Shown: positions 25,506 to 34,544, numbered from the stretch's first letter. The stretch is DNA of 64,000 nucleotides from Rhodospirillales bacterium (GCA_018648445.1 JABGRG010000007.1:8805-72804); one strand, 5' to 3'. Translations and numbers: made by a program. The notes: generated by a model from the sequence alone, not told the origin.

Positions 25506-28424
25506 ATGAGATCGGCTTCGGTCCAAATTGGCGATAGCGCACTGGCCGCGCGCTTGCGTCGCGAGATAGAAGGCGACGTGTTGTTCGACCCGTTTTCCAG
25601 AGGGCGTTACAGCACCGACGCGTCGATTTATCAGATTGAGCCCATCGGCATCGTTCTTCCGAAAAGCGAACAGGATATCGTGCGCGTTATTCAGATTGCC
25701 ACGGACCAGGGGGTGGCGGTGCTGCCGCGCGGCGGCGGCTCATCACAAAACGGCCAGGCCATCGGCGAAGCCATCGTCGTCGATACGACCCGATACCTGG
25801 ATCAGGTCATCGCGTTCAACCCGGAAGAGGCGACGGTCACGGTTCAGCCGGGCATCGTTCTCGACACCCTGAATGGGTTTCTCAATCCGCACGGCGTTCA
25901 TTTCGCGGTCGATCCCTCGACGTCGAGCCGGGCGACCATCGGCGGCATGGCCGGAAACAACAGCTCGGGCGCCAGATCGATCCGTTATGGGTTAACGGCA
26001 GATAATGTTCTGGCCATAGACGCGCTGGTGGCCGATGGAGCCAAACTGCAGTTCGCGGATTCAACGGACCACCCCCTGCTGCAACCGCTTGTCGAAATGG
26101 CAGCGCGCGAATCGGATGAAATCGGCCTGCGCTTTCCCAAGGTTCAGCGCCGCGTCGGCGGCTACAACATCGACGCCCTGTTGCCCGGCGGGCCGGGCGC
26201 GCAATTGGGCAACCGCGCGGCGCGCCTGCTGGTCGGATCGGAAGGCACGCTGGCCTTTTCGACGGCGCTGAAACTCAAGCTGCACCCCATCCCGACCCAT
26301 AAGGTCATGGGCGTGTGTCATTTCCCGACCTTCTATCAGGCCATGGATATGACCCGCCATATCGTCGATCTGGGTCCGGCGGCGGTTGAATTGATTGATC
26401 ACACGATGATCGATCTGGCCCGCGACATCCCGCTTTTCCGACCCATTATCGAGCGTTTCGTCATGGGCGAACCGGCCGCCGTGCTGCTGGTCGAGTTTTC
26501 CGGCGACACGCACGAGGAACAACTGGAACTTCTTGCCCGATTGACGGAACTGATGGCCGACCACGGCTTTCCGAACGCCGTCGTCGAGGCCACCGATCCC
26601 GCTTTCCAGAGCGACATCACTTCCGTTCGCAAGGCCGGACTGAACATCATGATGTCCATGAAGGGGGCCGGAAAACCGATCTCGTTCATCGAGGATTGCG
26701 CCGTTCCGCTGGACGATCTGGCCGAATACACCTCGCGCCTGACCCAGGTGTTTGAGAGCCACGGCACCACCGGGACCTGGTACGCGCACGCTTCGGTCGG
26801 TTGCCTGCACGTGCGGCCCGTGCTGAACATGAAGGAAGAGGACGGCGCCATCAAAATGCGCGCCATCGCCGAGGAAGCCTTTGCCGCCGTGCGCGAATAC
26901 AAGGGGTCCCATTCCGGCGAACACGGGGACGGCATTTCGCGTTCCGAATTCCACGGTTCCATGTTCGGTCAGCGCATGGTGGCCAATTTCGAAACCGTCA
27001 AGGACACCTTCGATCCGGACAATCGCTTCAACCCGCACAAAATCGTTCGCCCCTATAAAATGGACGACCGATCCATCATGCGCTACAGGCCGGATTATGC
27101 GCCCGCGAAACTGGAAACGGCGTTGGATTGGTCGGACTGGGGCGGTCTGAGCGGGGCCGCTGAAATGTGCAACAACAACGGCGCGTGCCGCAAATTCGAG
27201 GCCGATTCCATGTGCCCCTCGTTCCGCGCCACCCGTGACGAACAGCACGTCACCCGCGGACGCGCAAATACCCTGCGTCTGGCCCTTTCCGGGCAGCTTG
27301 GTCCTGACGCATTGTTCTCGGACGAAATGTTCGAGACCATGAAACTTTGCGTTAGCTGCAAGGCCTGCAAACGCGAATGCCCCATCGGCGTCGACATGGC
27401 GCGCATGAAGATCGAGTACCTGTACCAGCGCGCCAAAAGACGCGGCGTCGATTTGCGGGATCGTCTGGTCGCCTATTTGCCAAGGTACGCGCCGTGGGCC
27501 TCACGGTTCGCCGGGCTTCTGAACCTGCGCAACAAAATCCCGCTTCTGGCCTGGATCGGCGAAATAACCACCGGGTTCAGCCGCAAACGTAAATTACCGG
27601 AATGGCGGCGTGATCCGTTCCGACCGGAAACCGCAGCCACAGGCCCGGAGGACGGCCGCGAAGTCGTCCTGTTCGGCGATACGTTTAACATCTACTTCGA
27701 ACCTGAAAACGTGTGTGACGCCGCCGATGTTCTGGCCGCCGCCGGATATCGGGTTCATTTCGCCAAACCGGCGGACGGTGGGCGGCCTTTGTGCTGCGGA
27801 CGGACATTCCTTTCTGCGGGGCTGGTCGATGAAGCCAAGGCCGAGGCCCGCCGACTGATGGAAGTGCTGGAGCCGTTCGCCCAGCGCGGCATTCCCATTG
27901 TCGGCCTGGAACCCTCGTGCCTGTTGACGCTGCGTGACGAATACCCGGCCCTGCTTCCCGGTGCGGCGGCGGACGCGCTGGCGAATAGCGCATTCATGTT
28001 CGAAGAATTCCTGGCTGCCGAAATTGATGCCGGGCGGTTGAACCTGCCCCTTGCTCCCATTGACCCGAAAAAAGCGATGCTGCACGGCCATTGCCACCAA
28101 AAGGCATTCGGCCTGATGGGCTCGGTAAAAAAAGTCCTGGGGCTGATCCCTGAGCTCGACGTGGAGAGCATCGAAACCAGTTGTTGTGGGATGGCCGGCG
28201 CGTTCGGCTATAATGCCGACACCTACGACATCTCCATTAAAATGGCCGAGTCCAAGCTGGCGCCGGCTGTCAGGGAGGCCGCACCATCAACCCTGATCGC
28301 AGCGGACGGCACAAGCTGCCGCCACCAGATACACGACACGACGGGCCGGGCGCCGCTGCACGTGGCCCGCATTCTTAAATCCGCCCTGAAAAAACCTGCC
28401 CTCAAAACCAAGTCGGAAGATTGA
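25506..28424 (+). CDS. Fused FAD-linked oxidase and Fe-S (GlpC/CCG) oxidoreductase, D-2-hydroxyacid dehydrogenase type
   Basis: This 972-residue protein joins a GlcD/D-lactate-dehydrogenase-type FAD domain to an Fe-S electron-transfer part. The FAD PCMH fold is near the N-terminus (VAVLPRGGGSSQNGQAIG, about 75-95, and GMAGNNSSGARSIRYG). An FAD-oxidase C domain follows (GEHGDGISRSEF). The ferredoxin region has CNNNGACR with CPSF, then CVSCKACKRECP. Two CCG domains follow (CCGRTF and CCGMAGAFG). The set-up fits oxidation of a D-2-hydroxy acid such as D-lactate or glycolate, with electrons passed to quinone. The glyoxylate aminotransferase gene diverges from it, so glycolate to glyoxylate is a reasonable guess. 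A GntR gene follows 3 bp later. Confidence 0.88.
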   Translation: MRSASVQIGDSALAARLRREIEGDVLFDPFSRGRYSTDASIYQIEPIGIVLPKSEQDIVRVIQIATDQGVAVLPRGGGSSQNGQAIGEAIVVDTTRYLDQVIAFNPEEATVTVQPGIVLDTLNGFLNPHGVHFAVDPSTSSRATIGGMAGNNSSGARSIRYGLTADNVLAIDALVADGAKLQFADSTDHPLLQPLVEMAARESDEIGLRFPKVQRRVGGYNIDALLPGGPGAQLGNRAARLLVGSEGTLAFSTALKLKLHPIPTHKVMGVCHFPTFYQAMDMTRHIVDLGPAAVELIDHTMIDLARDIPLFRPIIERFVMGEPAAVLLVEFSGDTHEEQLELLARLTELMADHGFPNAVVEATDPAFQSDITSVRKAGLNIMMSMKGAGKPISFIEDCAVPLDDLAEYTSRLTQVFESHGTTGTWYAHASVGCLHVRPVLNMKEEDGAIKMRAIAEEAFAAVREYKGSHSGEHGDGISRSEFHGSMFGQRMVANFETVKDTFDPDNRFNPHKIVRPYKMDDRSIMRYRPDYAPAKLETALDWSDWGGLSGAAEMCNNNGACRKFEADSMCPSFRATRDEQHVTRGRANTLRLALSGQLGPDALFSDEMFETMKLCVSCKACKRECPIGVDMARMKIEYLYQRAKRRGVDLRDRLVAYLPRYAPWASRFAGLLNLRNKIPLLAWIGEITTGFSRKRKLPEWRRDPFRPETAATGPEDGREVVLFGDTFNIYFEPENVCDAADVLAAAGYRVHFAKPADGGRPLCCGRTFLSAGLVDEAKAEARRLMEVLEPFAQRGIPIVGLEPSCLLTLRDEYPALLPGAAADALANSAFMFEEFLAAEIDAGRLNLPLAPIDPKKAMLHGHCHQKAFGLMGSVKKVLGLIPELDVESIETSCCGMAGAFGYNADTYDISIKMAESKLAPAVREAAPSTLIAADGTSCRHQIHDTTGRAPLHVARILKSALKKPALKTKSED

Positions 28425-28427
28425 GCC

Positions 28428-29114
28428 ATGCCAATGACACCATCTGAACCGATTACCCGCCAATCCCTGCATGACCAGGTCGTGGACAGGCTTCGCGACA
28501 TGATCGTCGAAGGCGAGCTTGACCCCAATACCCGCATCAACGAGAAAATGCTGTGCGAGCGGTTTGGCATATCGAGAACCCCGTTGCGCGAGGCCTTGAA
28601 AGTGCTTGCCTCGGAAGGTCTGGTCGAATTGATGCCCAACCGCGGCGCGACCGTCGCCTCGTTCACGTCCGAGGACCTGGACGAAACGTTCCCCATCATG
28701 GGGGCGCTGGAAGCGTTATCGGGAGAAATCGCCTGCCAGCAGATTACGGATACGGAAATCGCCGAAATTCGGGCGCTGCATTATCAGATGGTCATGCATT
28801 TTCAAAAGGGCGAACTTCACGAGTATTTTCAGATCAACAAGGCGATCCACGAGAATATTCTCGCCGCCACACACAACGCAACACTGACCAATATTTACGG
28901 CAGCCTCGCGGGCCGCGTGAGCCCGGCGCGTTTTCGCGCCAACATGTCCAAACCACGCTGGGCCGAAGCCGTAGAAGAACACGAAAAAATATTGAAGGCG
29001 TTGGAGGATCGCGACGGCCCGACCCTTTCACGCCTGTTGAAGACACACCTCGCTAACAAGCGCGAAACCGTGCGCGAGGCCCTGTTCTCCGATGAAAGGG
29101 GTTCGGCGGCTTAG
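28428..29114 (+). CDS. GntR family transcriptional regulator, FCD type
   Basis: The protein has 228 residues. The winged helix-turn-helix covers about 8-75 (LCERFGISRTPLREALKVL is the recognition region, followed by GLVELMPNRGATVASF). An all-helical FCD ligand-binding domain covers about 85-215. FCD regulators usually bind a small organic acid and repress catabolic genes. It is 3 bp after the oxidoreductase gene and probably controls that gene and the divergent aminotransferase and TRAP genes, through the dyads at 25289 and 25428. The stop overlaps the converging DUF1178 gene by 4 bp. Confidence 0.9.
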   Translation: MPMTPSEPITRQSLHDQVVDRLRDMIVEGELDPNTRINEKMLCERFGISRTPLREALKVLASEGLVELMPNRGATVASFTSEDLDETFPIMGALEALSGEIACQQITDTEIAEIRALHYQMVMHFQKGELHEYFQINKAIHENILAATHNATLTNIYGSLAGRVSPARFRANMSKPRWAEAVEEHEKILKALEDRDGPTLSRLLKTHLANKRETVREALFSDERGSAA

Positions 29115-29353
29115 GCCGCCCAGGGGCACGATCCTTCCTGCGCGCAGGAACCGCAAGTCGGCTCTGCCGCCGCCGCGCCCGCACCGGCACCCGAACTGAC
29201 GCGCGGGGCCATGATCGCCTTGGAAATGCTCGTGTCGCCGCATTGCGGACAAACAAGCGCACCGCCGGCGGATTGTTCATCGTACTGACTACCCGATGCG
29301 AACCATTCGTCGAATGCGTGGCCCTTGGAACAGCGAAGACTGTAGACAATCAT
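29111..29353 (-). CDS. DUF1178 family protein, short
   Basis: This 80-residue protein starts with MIVYSLRCSKGHAFDEWF, the typical DUF1178 start, then has a zinc-ribbon-like pair CPQC and ends in a Cys-rich tail (CGSCAQEGSCPW). Usual family members are 140-150 residues, so this one lacks the C-terminal half. Its last four bases overlap the end of the converging GntR gene. The function is unknown. The four N-terminal Cys suggest metal binding. Confidence 0.75.
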   Translation of the reverse strand: MIVYSLRCSKGHAFDEWFASGSQYDEQSAGGALVCPQCGDTSISKAIMAPRVSSGAGAGAAAAEPTCGSCAQEGSCPWAA

Positions 29354-29388
29354 GGTCGGCCTCTTTTTACTGACTTGATCTTCGATCG

Positions 29389-29787
29389 TTAGGCGTCGTT
29401 CGCCACATCCGTTTCAGCGCCGTCCGCCGTTTGCGCGGCGGCGATCTCCGCCCTCACTTCGTCCATATCGAGGGCCGAGACGCGTGTGACGAGTTCTTCC
29501 AGCGCAGACTCGGGAACCATTCCCGCCTGGTTCATCAGCAGGATTTTTTCACGGAAAATAGCCAGTGTCGGAATGGATTGAATGCCAAACTGGGCCGCCA
29601 GTTCCTGTTCGGCGTCCGTATCGACCTTTGCAAAAAGAACGTCCGGATGGCTCTCGGATACTTTCTCGAAAATCGGCCCGAACGTTTTGCACGGCTGACA
29701 CCAGCCGGCCCAGAAATCGATTAGCACGATATCGTTTTCAAGGATCGTATCCTCAAAGGTGTCGACAGTCAGATTGGTGGTCGCCAT
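29389..29787 (-). CDS. Thioredoxin-like protein with WCQPC active site
   Basis: This cytoplasmic thioredoxin-fold protein has 132 residues from the ATG at 29787. The active site is W29-C30-Q-P-C33 in place of the usual WCGPC, and the cis-Pro is in SIPTLAIF. The C-terminus has an extra acidic/alanine tail. The Gln between the cysteines should alter redox potential or partner choice. GGAGAG lies a few nt upstream of the ATG. An in-frame TTG at 29799 is less likely. Confidence 0.88.
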   Translation of the reverse strand: MATTNLTVDTFEDTILENDIVLIDFWAGWCQPCKTFGPIFEKVSESHPDVLFAKVDTDAEQELAAQFGIQSIPTLAIFREKILLMNQAGMVPESALEELVTRVSALDMDEVRAEIAAAQTADGAETDVANDA

Positions 29788-29829
29788 GGGTCTCTCCAAA
29801 CAGGATGTGGAATGCCGGATATATATACG

Positions 29830-30642
29830 TCAGTCGACGGAGGCAAGCTGAACGATGATTTCCGGCTTGGATTGCCTGAGCACCCACACATCACCAAAAC
29901 CGGCTTTGACCAGATCGGTGCGGGCGTCCGCCCGATCCGCCTTTGCCACGGGTCCGATGGCGACACGGAAAACGTTGCGGCCCTTGGCGCGTCCGGCGAG
30001 AACGATGGCGTCAAGCGTGCTCTGGGCGCGGGCGAAGCGTTCGGCATCACCGGCGCGGTGGTAACTGGCGATGATCAGGAATGTCCCGCCTTGGCGTTTG
30101 ACCAGCGACGCCTCAACGGCGGGTTCAGGGGAGGTCTCTTTGACCGTTGGGACCGGCGGGACTGGCGGGACTGGCGGGACTGGCGGAACCACCGAAACAG
30201 AAGCGGTTTCGATAACCGAAACCGGCACCGGCGGAACGGTGGTCTCGGTCTCATCCACATCGCTCGAGGCGGCAAAAAGGGGAGCGTCGTCTTCCTCGAC
30301 CGTCCATTCCTCAGCCGCCGCGATTTGCGGCTGAATTTCGGTCGGCTCAATTGTTTCATCCGGCATCGGTTCGTCAGCCGCCGCGACGCTCAACGCATCA
30401 AGGTCGGCGTTGCGGCAGATATCATCTCCCTTGAGCCCACACCAGATCGCGCAGTCCTTGTTGGCGACAGCGGATATTCCGTGATCGGTAAGGGTCTTAT
30501 CCGTGGTGATAAACGATACACCGTCAGCCAGAAGCGAGGCGATCTGAATGCCGATGGGCAGGCCGCATCCGCCAAGAACCAGCGGCAAACCGACGGCAGC
30601 AAGAAACCTGATTTTTTGTCGCGAAATCGTTTTATCCCCCAA
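29830..30642 (-). CDS. SPOR-domain lipoprotein
   Basis: This protein has 270 residues. A lipoprotein signal ends in VLGGC near residue 26. The middle is acidic and Pro/Val-rich, with PPV repeats near 155-168. A SPOR domain covers about 185-265 (GTFLIIASYHRAGDAERFA, then VFRVAIGPVAKADRADA). SPOR domains bind denuded septal glycan, so a role at the cell division site or in envelope growth is likely. The predicted start is a TTG, with no strong ribosome binding site, so the N-terminus is tentative. Confidence 0.78.
   Translation of the reverse strand: MGDKTISRQKIRFLAAVGLPLVLGGCGLPIGIQIASLLADGVSFITTDKTLTDHGISAVANKDCAIWCGLKGDDICRNADLDALSVAAADEPMPDETIEPTEIQPQIAAAEEWTVEEDDAPLFAASSDVDETETTVPPVPVSVIETASVSVVPPVPPVPPVPPVPTVKETSPEPAVEASLVKRQGGTFLIIASYHRAGDAERFARAQSTLDAIVLAGRAKGRNVFRVAIGPVAKADRADARTDLVKAGFGDVWVLRQSKPEIIVQLASVD
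30155..30186. repeat. Short tandem repeat of about 9 bp in the SPOR protein gene
   Basis: Three and a half copies of gggactggc (plus strand) encode the Pro-Pro-Val linker of the SPOR lipoprotein. Copy changes would keep the reading frame because the unit is 9 bp. Confidence 0.75.
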
Positions 30643-30735
30643 GGCGGTCGGTTTTCATCCCGGACTCTCCGCAAGAATCGCCCACCAACCCTTAACAATT
30701 CGGAAAGGCGCAGAGAAATTAGCCGCTGTGAGTGT

Positions 30736-30764
30736 TTGATTTTCCGCGTCCCAGACGATATTGT
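30736..30764 (+). promoter_or_regulatory. Candidate promoter for the amino-acid ABC transporter operon
   Basis: TTGATT (30736-30741) and TATTGT (30759-30764) lie 17 bp apart, 37 bp upstream of the ATG at 30801. The 158-bp gap separates it from the divergent SPOR gene. Confidence 0.4.
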
Positions 30765-30800
30765 CGCGCGTCAAAAAACCTAGGGAGAGAGACAGGGATC

Positions 30801-31541
30801 ATGTTGAAAAAGATTGCCGCTATCGCTGCTGGCGTCGCTGTCGTCGCTACGATGAACAGCCAAGCCGTCGCAAAAACGCTAATCAACGGTATCGACGCCA
30901 ACTTCCCGCCCTTCGCCTATGTCGACAAGTCCGGCAAGCCGAGCGGCTTTGATGTTGATGCGGTCGATTGGATCGCCAAAAAGATGGGCTTCGAGGTTAC
31001 GCACCAGCCCGTCGCCTGGGAAGGGATTATCCCCAACCTGGTCGCCAAGAAGATCGACTTTATCTGCTCGGGCATGACGATCACCGCGGAACGCGCCAAA
31101 ATCGTCAACTTCACCACGCCCTATTGGGAGCACCGCAACCAGTTCGTCGCCAAGAAGGACAGTTCGATCACCGAACAAAAGATCCTCACCGGCGGCATCA
31201 CGCTGGGCGTTCAGCAAGGCACATCCGAGCTGAAGTGGCTGCAGAAGACCATGAAGGAAAAGGGCTGGAACTTTAAGTTCCGCATGTATGATTCGGCTCC
31301 GATGGCCGTCGAAGACGTTCTTAACGGCCGCATTGAAGCCGCCGCCATGAACGACGCGCCCGCCAAGGACGCGGTCGAGAAGAAGCCGGTCAAGATCGTG
31401 GCCGCCTTTGGCGACGTCGATGCCTACGGTTGCGCCACGCGCAAAGCCGACACGGACCTGAAAAAGAAGCTTGATGACGGCTACATCGCGCTTCGCAAGG
31501 ATCCGTACTGGAAAGAACTGCTCAACAAGTACGAGCCGTAA
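30801..31541 (+). CDS. Amino-acid ABC transporter substrate-binding protein (polar amino acid family)
   Basis: This 246-residue periplasmic receptor is a SBP_bac_3 (type II) protein. It has a signal peptide (about 1-24) and segments FPPFAYVDKSGKPSGFDVD and FICSGMTITAERAKIVNFT typical of PAAT receptors. The conserved Arg of the amino-acid site is probably in the ERAK segment. The ATG at 30801 has AGGGA upstream. The frame opens to 30732 but without a signal. The operon follows with permease, ATPase and a second permease. Confidence 0.92.
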   Translation: MLKKIAAIAAGVAVVATMNSQAVAKTLINGIDANFPPFAYVDKSGKPSGFDVDAVDWIAKKMGFEVTHQPVAWEGIIPNLVAKKIDFICSGMTITAERAKIVNFTTPYWEHRNQFVAKKDSSITEQKILTGGITLGVQQGTSELKWLQKTMKEKGWNFKFRMYDSAPMAVEDVLNGRIEAAAMNDAPAKDAVEKKPVKIVAAFGDVDAYGCATRKADTDLKKKLDDGYIALRKDPYWKELLNKYEP

Positions 31542-31572
31542 GATACGTTCCCATCGGGGAACTTAGATGGTT

Positions 31573-31600
31573 GAAGGCGCGGGCCGACGCTCGCGCCTTC
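31573..31600 (+). promoter_or_regulatory. Intercistronic stem-loop after the ABC binding-protein gene
   Basis: GAAGGCGCG (31573-31581) pairs with CGCGCCTTC (31592-31600) around a 10-nt loop. No T-run follows, so it looks like a stabilising hairpin at the 3' end of the binding-protein message rather than a terminator. Confidence 0.75.
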
Positions 31601-31633
31601 GCCGTGTCATAGGATTAAGAAAGCCGTAGCGGA

Positions 31634-32305
31634 ATGCTCGAATCCTTCGAGGCAATAGTTGACGCCCTGCCCTACCTGCTGGGCGGAGTCCCTGTGACGG
31701 TAGCAGCCGTGCTCGGCGGCATGGCGCTGGGGCTGATTATCGGCGTCCCGCTGGCCGTGGCCCAGGTCTACGGCCATCCGTTGCTGGGCCGACTGGCCGG
31801 TGTCTACGTGTGGTATTTCCGTGGAACGCCCATTCTCGTCCTTTTGTTTATGTTCTATTTCGGGCTTTTCCCCCTGATGGAACTGAATGTAAATGCCCTG
31901 ACGGCCACGGCGATTGTGCTGGGACTGGCCAGCGGGGCATACCAATCGCAAATTTTCCGCGGGTCGATCCTGTCACTTTCGGGCGGTCAGTTCCGTGCCG
32001 CAAGCGCCGTCGGCATGAGCGACGGTCAAGCCATCCGAAATATTATCTTGCCGCAAGCCCTGCGCCTGTCGCTGCCGGGCTGGTCCAACGAATTTTCGAT
32101 CCTGCTCAAGGATTCGGCGCTGGCCTACGTGTTGGGCGCGCTGGACATCATGGCCCGCACCCATTTCGTCGCCTCGCGCACGTACGAACACCTCGCCCTT
32201 TATGCACTCGCCGCGCTTTTGTACTTCCTGCTGACGTGGGCGGGAGTCCGAAGCCTTCGGGCGTTGGAGCAAAAGGTCGCGATACGCGGATATGGAACAA
32301 CATAA
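31634..32305 (+). CDS. Amino-acid ABC transporter permease
   Basis: This HisM/GlnP-type permease has 223 residues and five predicted helices. The family signature is near the N-terminus (YVWYFRGTPILVLLFM) and the EAA-like loop near SAVGMSDGQAIRNIILPQALRLSLPG, which contacts the ATPase. It overlaps the ATPase gene by 14 bp. A second permease gene lies after the ATPase, so the channel is probably a heterodimer. Confidence 0.9.
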   Translation: MLESFEAIVDALPYLLGGVPVTVAAVLGGMALGLIIGVPLAVAQVYGHPLLGRLAGVYVWYFRGTPILVLLFMFYFGLFPLMELNVNALTATAIVLGLASGAYQSQIFRGSILSLSGGQFRAASAVGMSDGQAIRNIILPQALRLSLPGWSNEFSILLKDSALAYVLGALDIMARTHFVASRTYEHLALYALAALLYFLLTWAGVRSLRALEQKVAIRGYGTT

Positions 32306-33059
32306 AATGAACAGTAACACCCAGCCGGTTCTGCGGGTCGAAGGCATCAGCAAGGCCTTTGCCGGAACGCCCATTCTTAAATCGGTCTCACTGAGCCTGA
32401 ACAAGGGCGAACTGAAAGTGCTGATCGGACCGTCGGGCGGCGGCAAGAGCACCTTCCTGCAGTGCATGAACCACCTGATCGAACCGGACGCGGGCGAACA
32501 CTTTCTGGACGGCCGCCGCATCAATCCCAAATCCAAGAAGGAACTTTACGGTTTCCGCCAGCAGGTCGGCATGATCTTTCAGGACTTCAACCTGTTCGAC
32601 CATTTCACGGCGCTGGACAATGTTTCCATCGCACTTCGAAAAGTGAAGGGCATGGCCAAAAAAGACGCCCGGGACCGCGCGTTACAGCAATTGACCAAAA
32701 TCGGCCTTGGCGACCGGGCGGATCACTTTCCGGCGGAACTGTCGGGCGGACAGAAGCAGCGAGTCTCCATTGCTCGGGCGCTGGCCATGGACCCACAGGT
32801 CATCTTGCTGGACGAACCGACGTCGGCGCTCGATCCGCAGCTGGTCGGCGAGGTTCTGAACGCCATCCGTGATTTGCGTGACGCCGGAATGACCATGGTC
32901 ATGGCTACCCATCAGGTCGGTTTTGCCCGCGCCATCGCCGACGAGATCGTCTTCATGCAGGATGGCGAAATCATTGAACAGGGGGCTCCGGTCGAACTGC
33001 TGGCGCCGGGGTCGGGCACGCGGGCTCTCGAATTTTCCAATCACCTGGCCGATTTGTAG
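32292..33059 (+). CDS. Amino-acid ABC transporter ATP-binding protein
   Basis: This 255-residue ATPase shows Walker A GPSGGGKST, the signature LSGGQKQR, Walker B VILLDEPTSALDPQ and the switch His in MATHQVG. It powers the importer with the two permeases. The ATG at 32292 overlaps the upstream permease gene. An ATG at 32307 (MNSNTQ) is a close alternative. Confidence 0.95.
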   Translation: MEQHKMNSNTQPVLRVEGISKAFAGTPILKSVSLSLNKGELKVLIGPSGGGKSTFLQCMNHLIEPDAGEHFLDGRRINPKSKKELYGFRQQVGMIFQDFNLFDHFTALDNVSIALRKVKGMAKKDARDRALQQLTKIGLGDRADHFPAELSGGQKQRVSIARALAMDPQVILLDEPTSALDPQLVGEVLNAIRDLRDAGMTMVMATHQVGFARAIADEIVFMQDGEIIEQGAPVELLAPGSGTRALEFSNHLADL

Positions 33060-33068
33060 GCGGATACG

Positions 33069-33737
33069 TTGGAAACTTTCCCCTTCATAACCGAAGTCGT
33101 TATTCCGGCCCTGAACGACGGTCTGGCGCTGAGCATCGAGTTGATCGTGCCGTCCGCCATGATCGGCCTGTTGTTGGGCATCATCGTCGGCAGCCTGCGC
33201 ACCCACGCGCCACGCTGGCTGATGAAAATTGCCGACGCCTACGCGGCCCTGTTCCGGGGAACGCCGCTGGTGCTGCAACTTTTCTTTATCTATTACGGTT
33301 TCCCTAAATTCGGGATTTCCCTGGACCCCTACGGCGCCGCTTTGGTTGGTTTCACCCTGTGCAGCGGGGCCTATCATTCCGAATATATCCGCGGCAGCCT
33401 GCTGGCAACGAAGCAAGGTCAGTACCGGGCCGCCGACGCGCTGGGGTTCAGCACGTTCAAAACGCTGGTGTGGATTGTCGTGCCGCAGGCCGTTCGCCGT
33501 GCCCTGCCCGGCTGCGGAAACGAAATCATTTACCTGATCAAGTATTCATCGCTGGCCTATGTGGTCACCTGCATGGAACTGACCGGCCACGCCAGAGAAG
33601 TGGCGGCGCAAAGTTTCCGCTTCACCGAAACGTTTTTCGTCGTCGGCCTCTATTATCTGGCCATCGTGACGGTCGCGACCTTCATCCTGCGGCACCTTGA
33701 AAAGCGTCTCCGCATCCCCGGTTTTGGCGTCGGTTGA
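33069..33737 (+). CDS. Amino-acid ABC transporter permease (second)
   Basis: This second HisM/GlnP-type permease has 222 residues. The signature YAALFRGTPLVLQLFF is near the N-terminal third, and the EAA-like loop is AADALGFSTFKTLVWIVVPQAVRRALPG. It starts at TTG 33069, with AGGCGGA just upstream, 9 bp after the ATPase stop. It closes the operon and converges with a GntR gene. Confidence 0.88.
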   Translation: METFPFITEVVIPALNDGLALSIELIVPSAMIGLLLGIIVGSLRTHAPRWLMKIADAYAALFRGTPLVLQLFFIYYGFPKFGISLDPYGAALVGFTLCSGAYHSEYIRGSLLATKQGQYRAADALGFSTFKTLVWIVVPQAVRRALPGCGNEIIYLIKYSSLAYVVTCMELTGHAREVAAQSFRFTETFFVVGLYYLAIVTVATFILRHLEKRLRIPGFGVG

Positions 33738-33803
33738 CGGAATAAAACGCTATCGAAGTACCGGCCCGTGGATCGGCCCAATCCCTGTTGGGCGTCGTCG
33801 GCG

Positions 33804-34538
33804 CTATCCTGTTCGACGTTTGGAAACTCGCCGCCGCTTGGGCCGTCCGCCCGTGACAGCCACCGAATGGGTTTTGGCGAGTTGCTCGACTTTGGCATAG
33901 AACAGGTTCAGATGCTCGCGCATGACCCGCCGCGCGCCGCGTCCGTCGTTCTTTTCGACGCAATCGATAATGTCCTCGTGTTGCTCGAAGATAAGATCGA
34001 TATGGGCCGAGCTTTCAATGGTTGAATAACGCACGCGGTCGAGTTGAAGTTTTGCCGCCTGAACCGGTTTGATAACGCCGATACGTCCACTTATTTCAAT
34101 CAACCGGCAATGAAAAGCGTCACCCTCGGTAAGGAACCCATCAAAGTCGTCGGCACCAATCAGCGCCTTTTGTTTCCTGAAGATTTCCCGCAGCCCTGCA
34201 GCGTCTTCCTCCGTCGCCCGGCGCGCCGCCAAAAATACCGTGGCACATTCCAGGCTTTCGCGGATCAAGTGTGCGTCTTGCACGGCATCCAGGTCGATGG
34301 GCGAGACGTAGGTCCCCGATTTGGGAACGATAAATACCAGGCCGTCCTCGGACAACCGGATCAGGGCTTCGCGAATTGGCGTCCGGCTGACGCCCAACTC
34401 TTCGGCAAGCATCTTTTCCGACAACGCCGCTCCGGGCGCGAATCGAACCTGCGCGATTTCTTCACGCAATACCGCATAAACCTGCGCTCCCGTAGGTCTT
34501 TGCGAATCGATTAACGCGGAAAGTTTCTCTTTATTCAT
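33804..34538 (-). CDS. GntR family transcriptional regulator, FCD type
   Basis: This regulator has 244 residues from the ATG at 34538. The winged helix covers about 18-82 (AEELGVSRTPIREALIRLSEDGLVFIVPKSGTYV) and the FCD domain about 95-220. The C-terminus is basic (RPKRRRVSKRR). It is divergent from the M24-like/TTT operon and most likely represses it: GTATGGTA sites lie in the shared promoter region (34545-34705). The frame opens to 34613 but the extra residues are AT-rich and not family-like. Confidence 0.88.
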   Translation of the reverse strand: MNKEKLSALIDSQRPTGAQVYAVLREEIAQVRFAPGAALSEKMLAEELGVSRTPIREALIRLSEDGLVFIVPKSGTYVSPIDLDAVQDAHLIRESLECATVFLAARRATEEDAAGLREIFRKQKALIGADDFDGFLTEGDAFHCRLIEISGRIGVIKPVQAAKLQLDRVRYSTIESSAHIDLIFEQHEDIIDCVEKNDGRGARRVMREHLNLFYAKVEQLAKTHSVAVTGGRPKRRRVSKRRTG

Positions 34539-34544
34539 ATCTCG

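Noticed and set aside
26061..27248. 395-residue minus-strand frame inside the FAD/Fe-S gene
   Set aside because: Shadow frame. The plus strand has complete FAD and Fe-S motifs.
30155..30186. Short repeats in the SPOR gene as a CRISPR-like array
   Set aside because: The units are 9 bp with no spacers and lie in frame within a Pro-rich linker.
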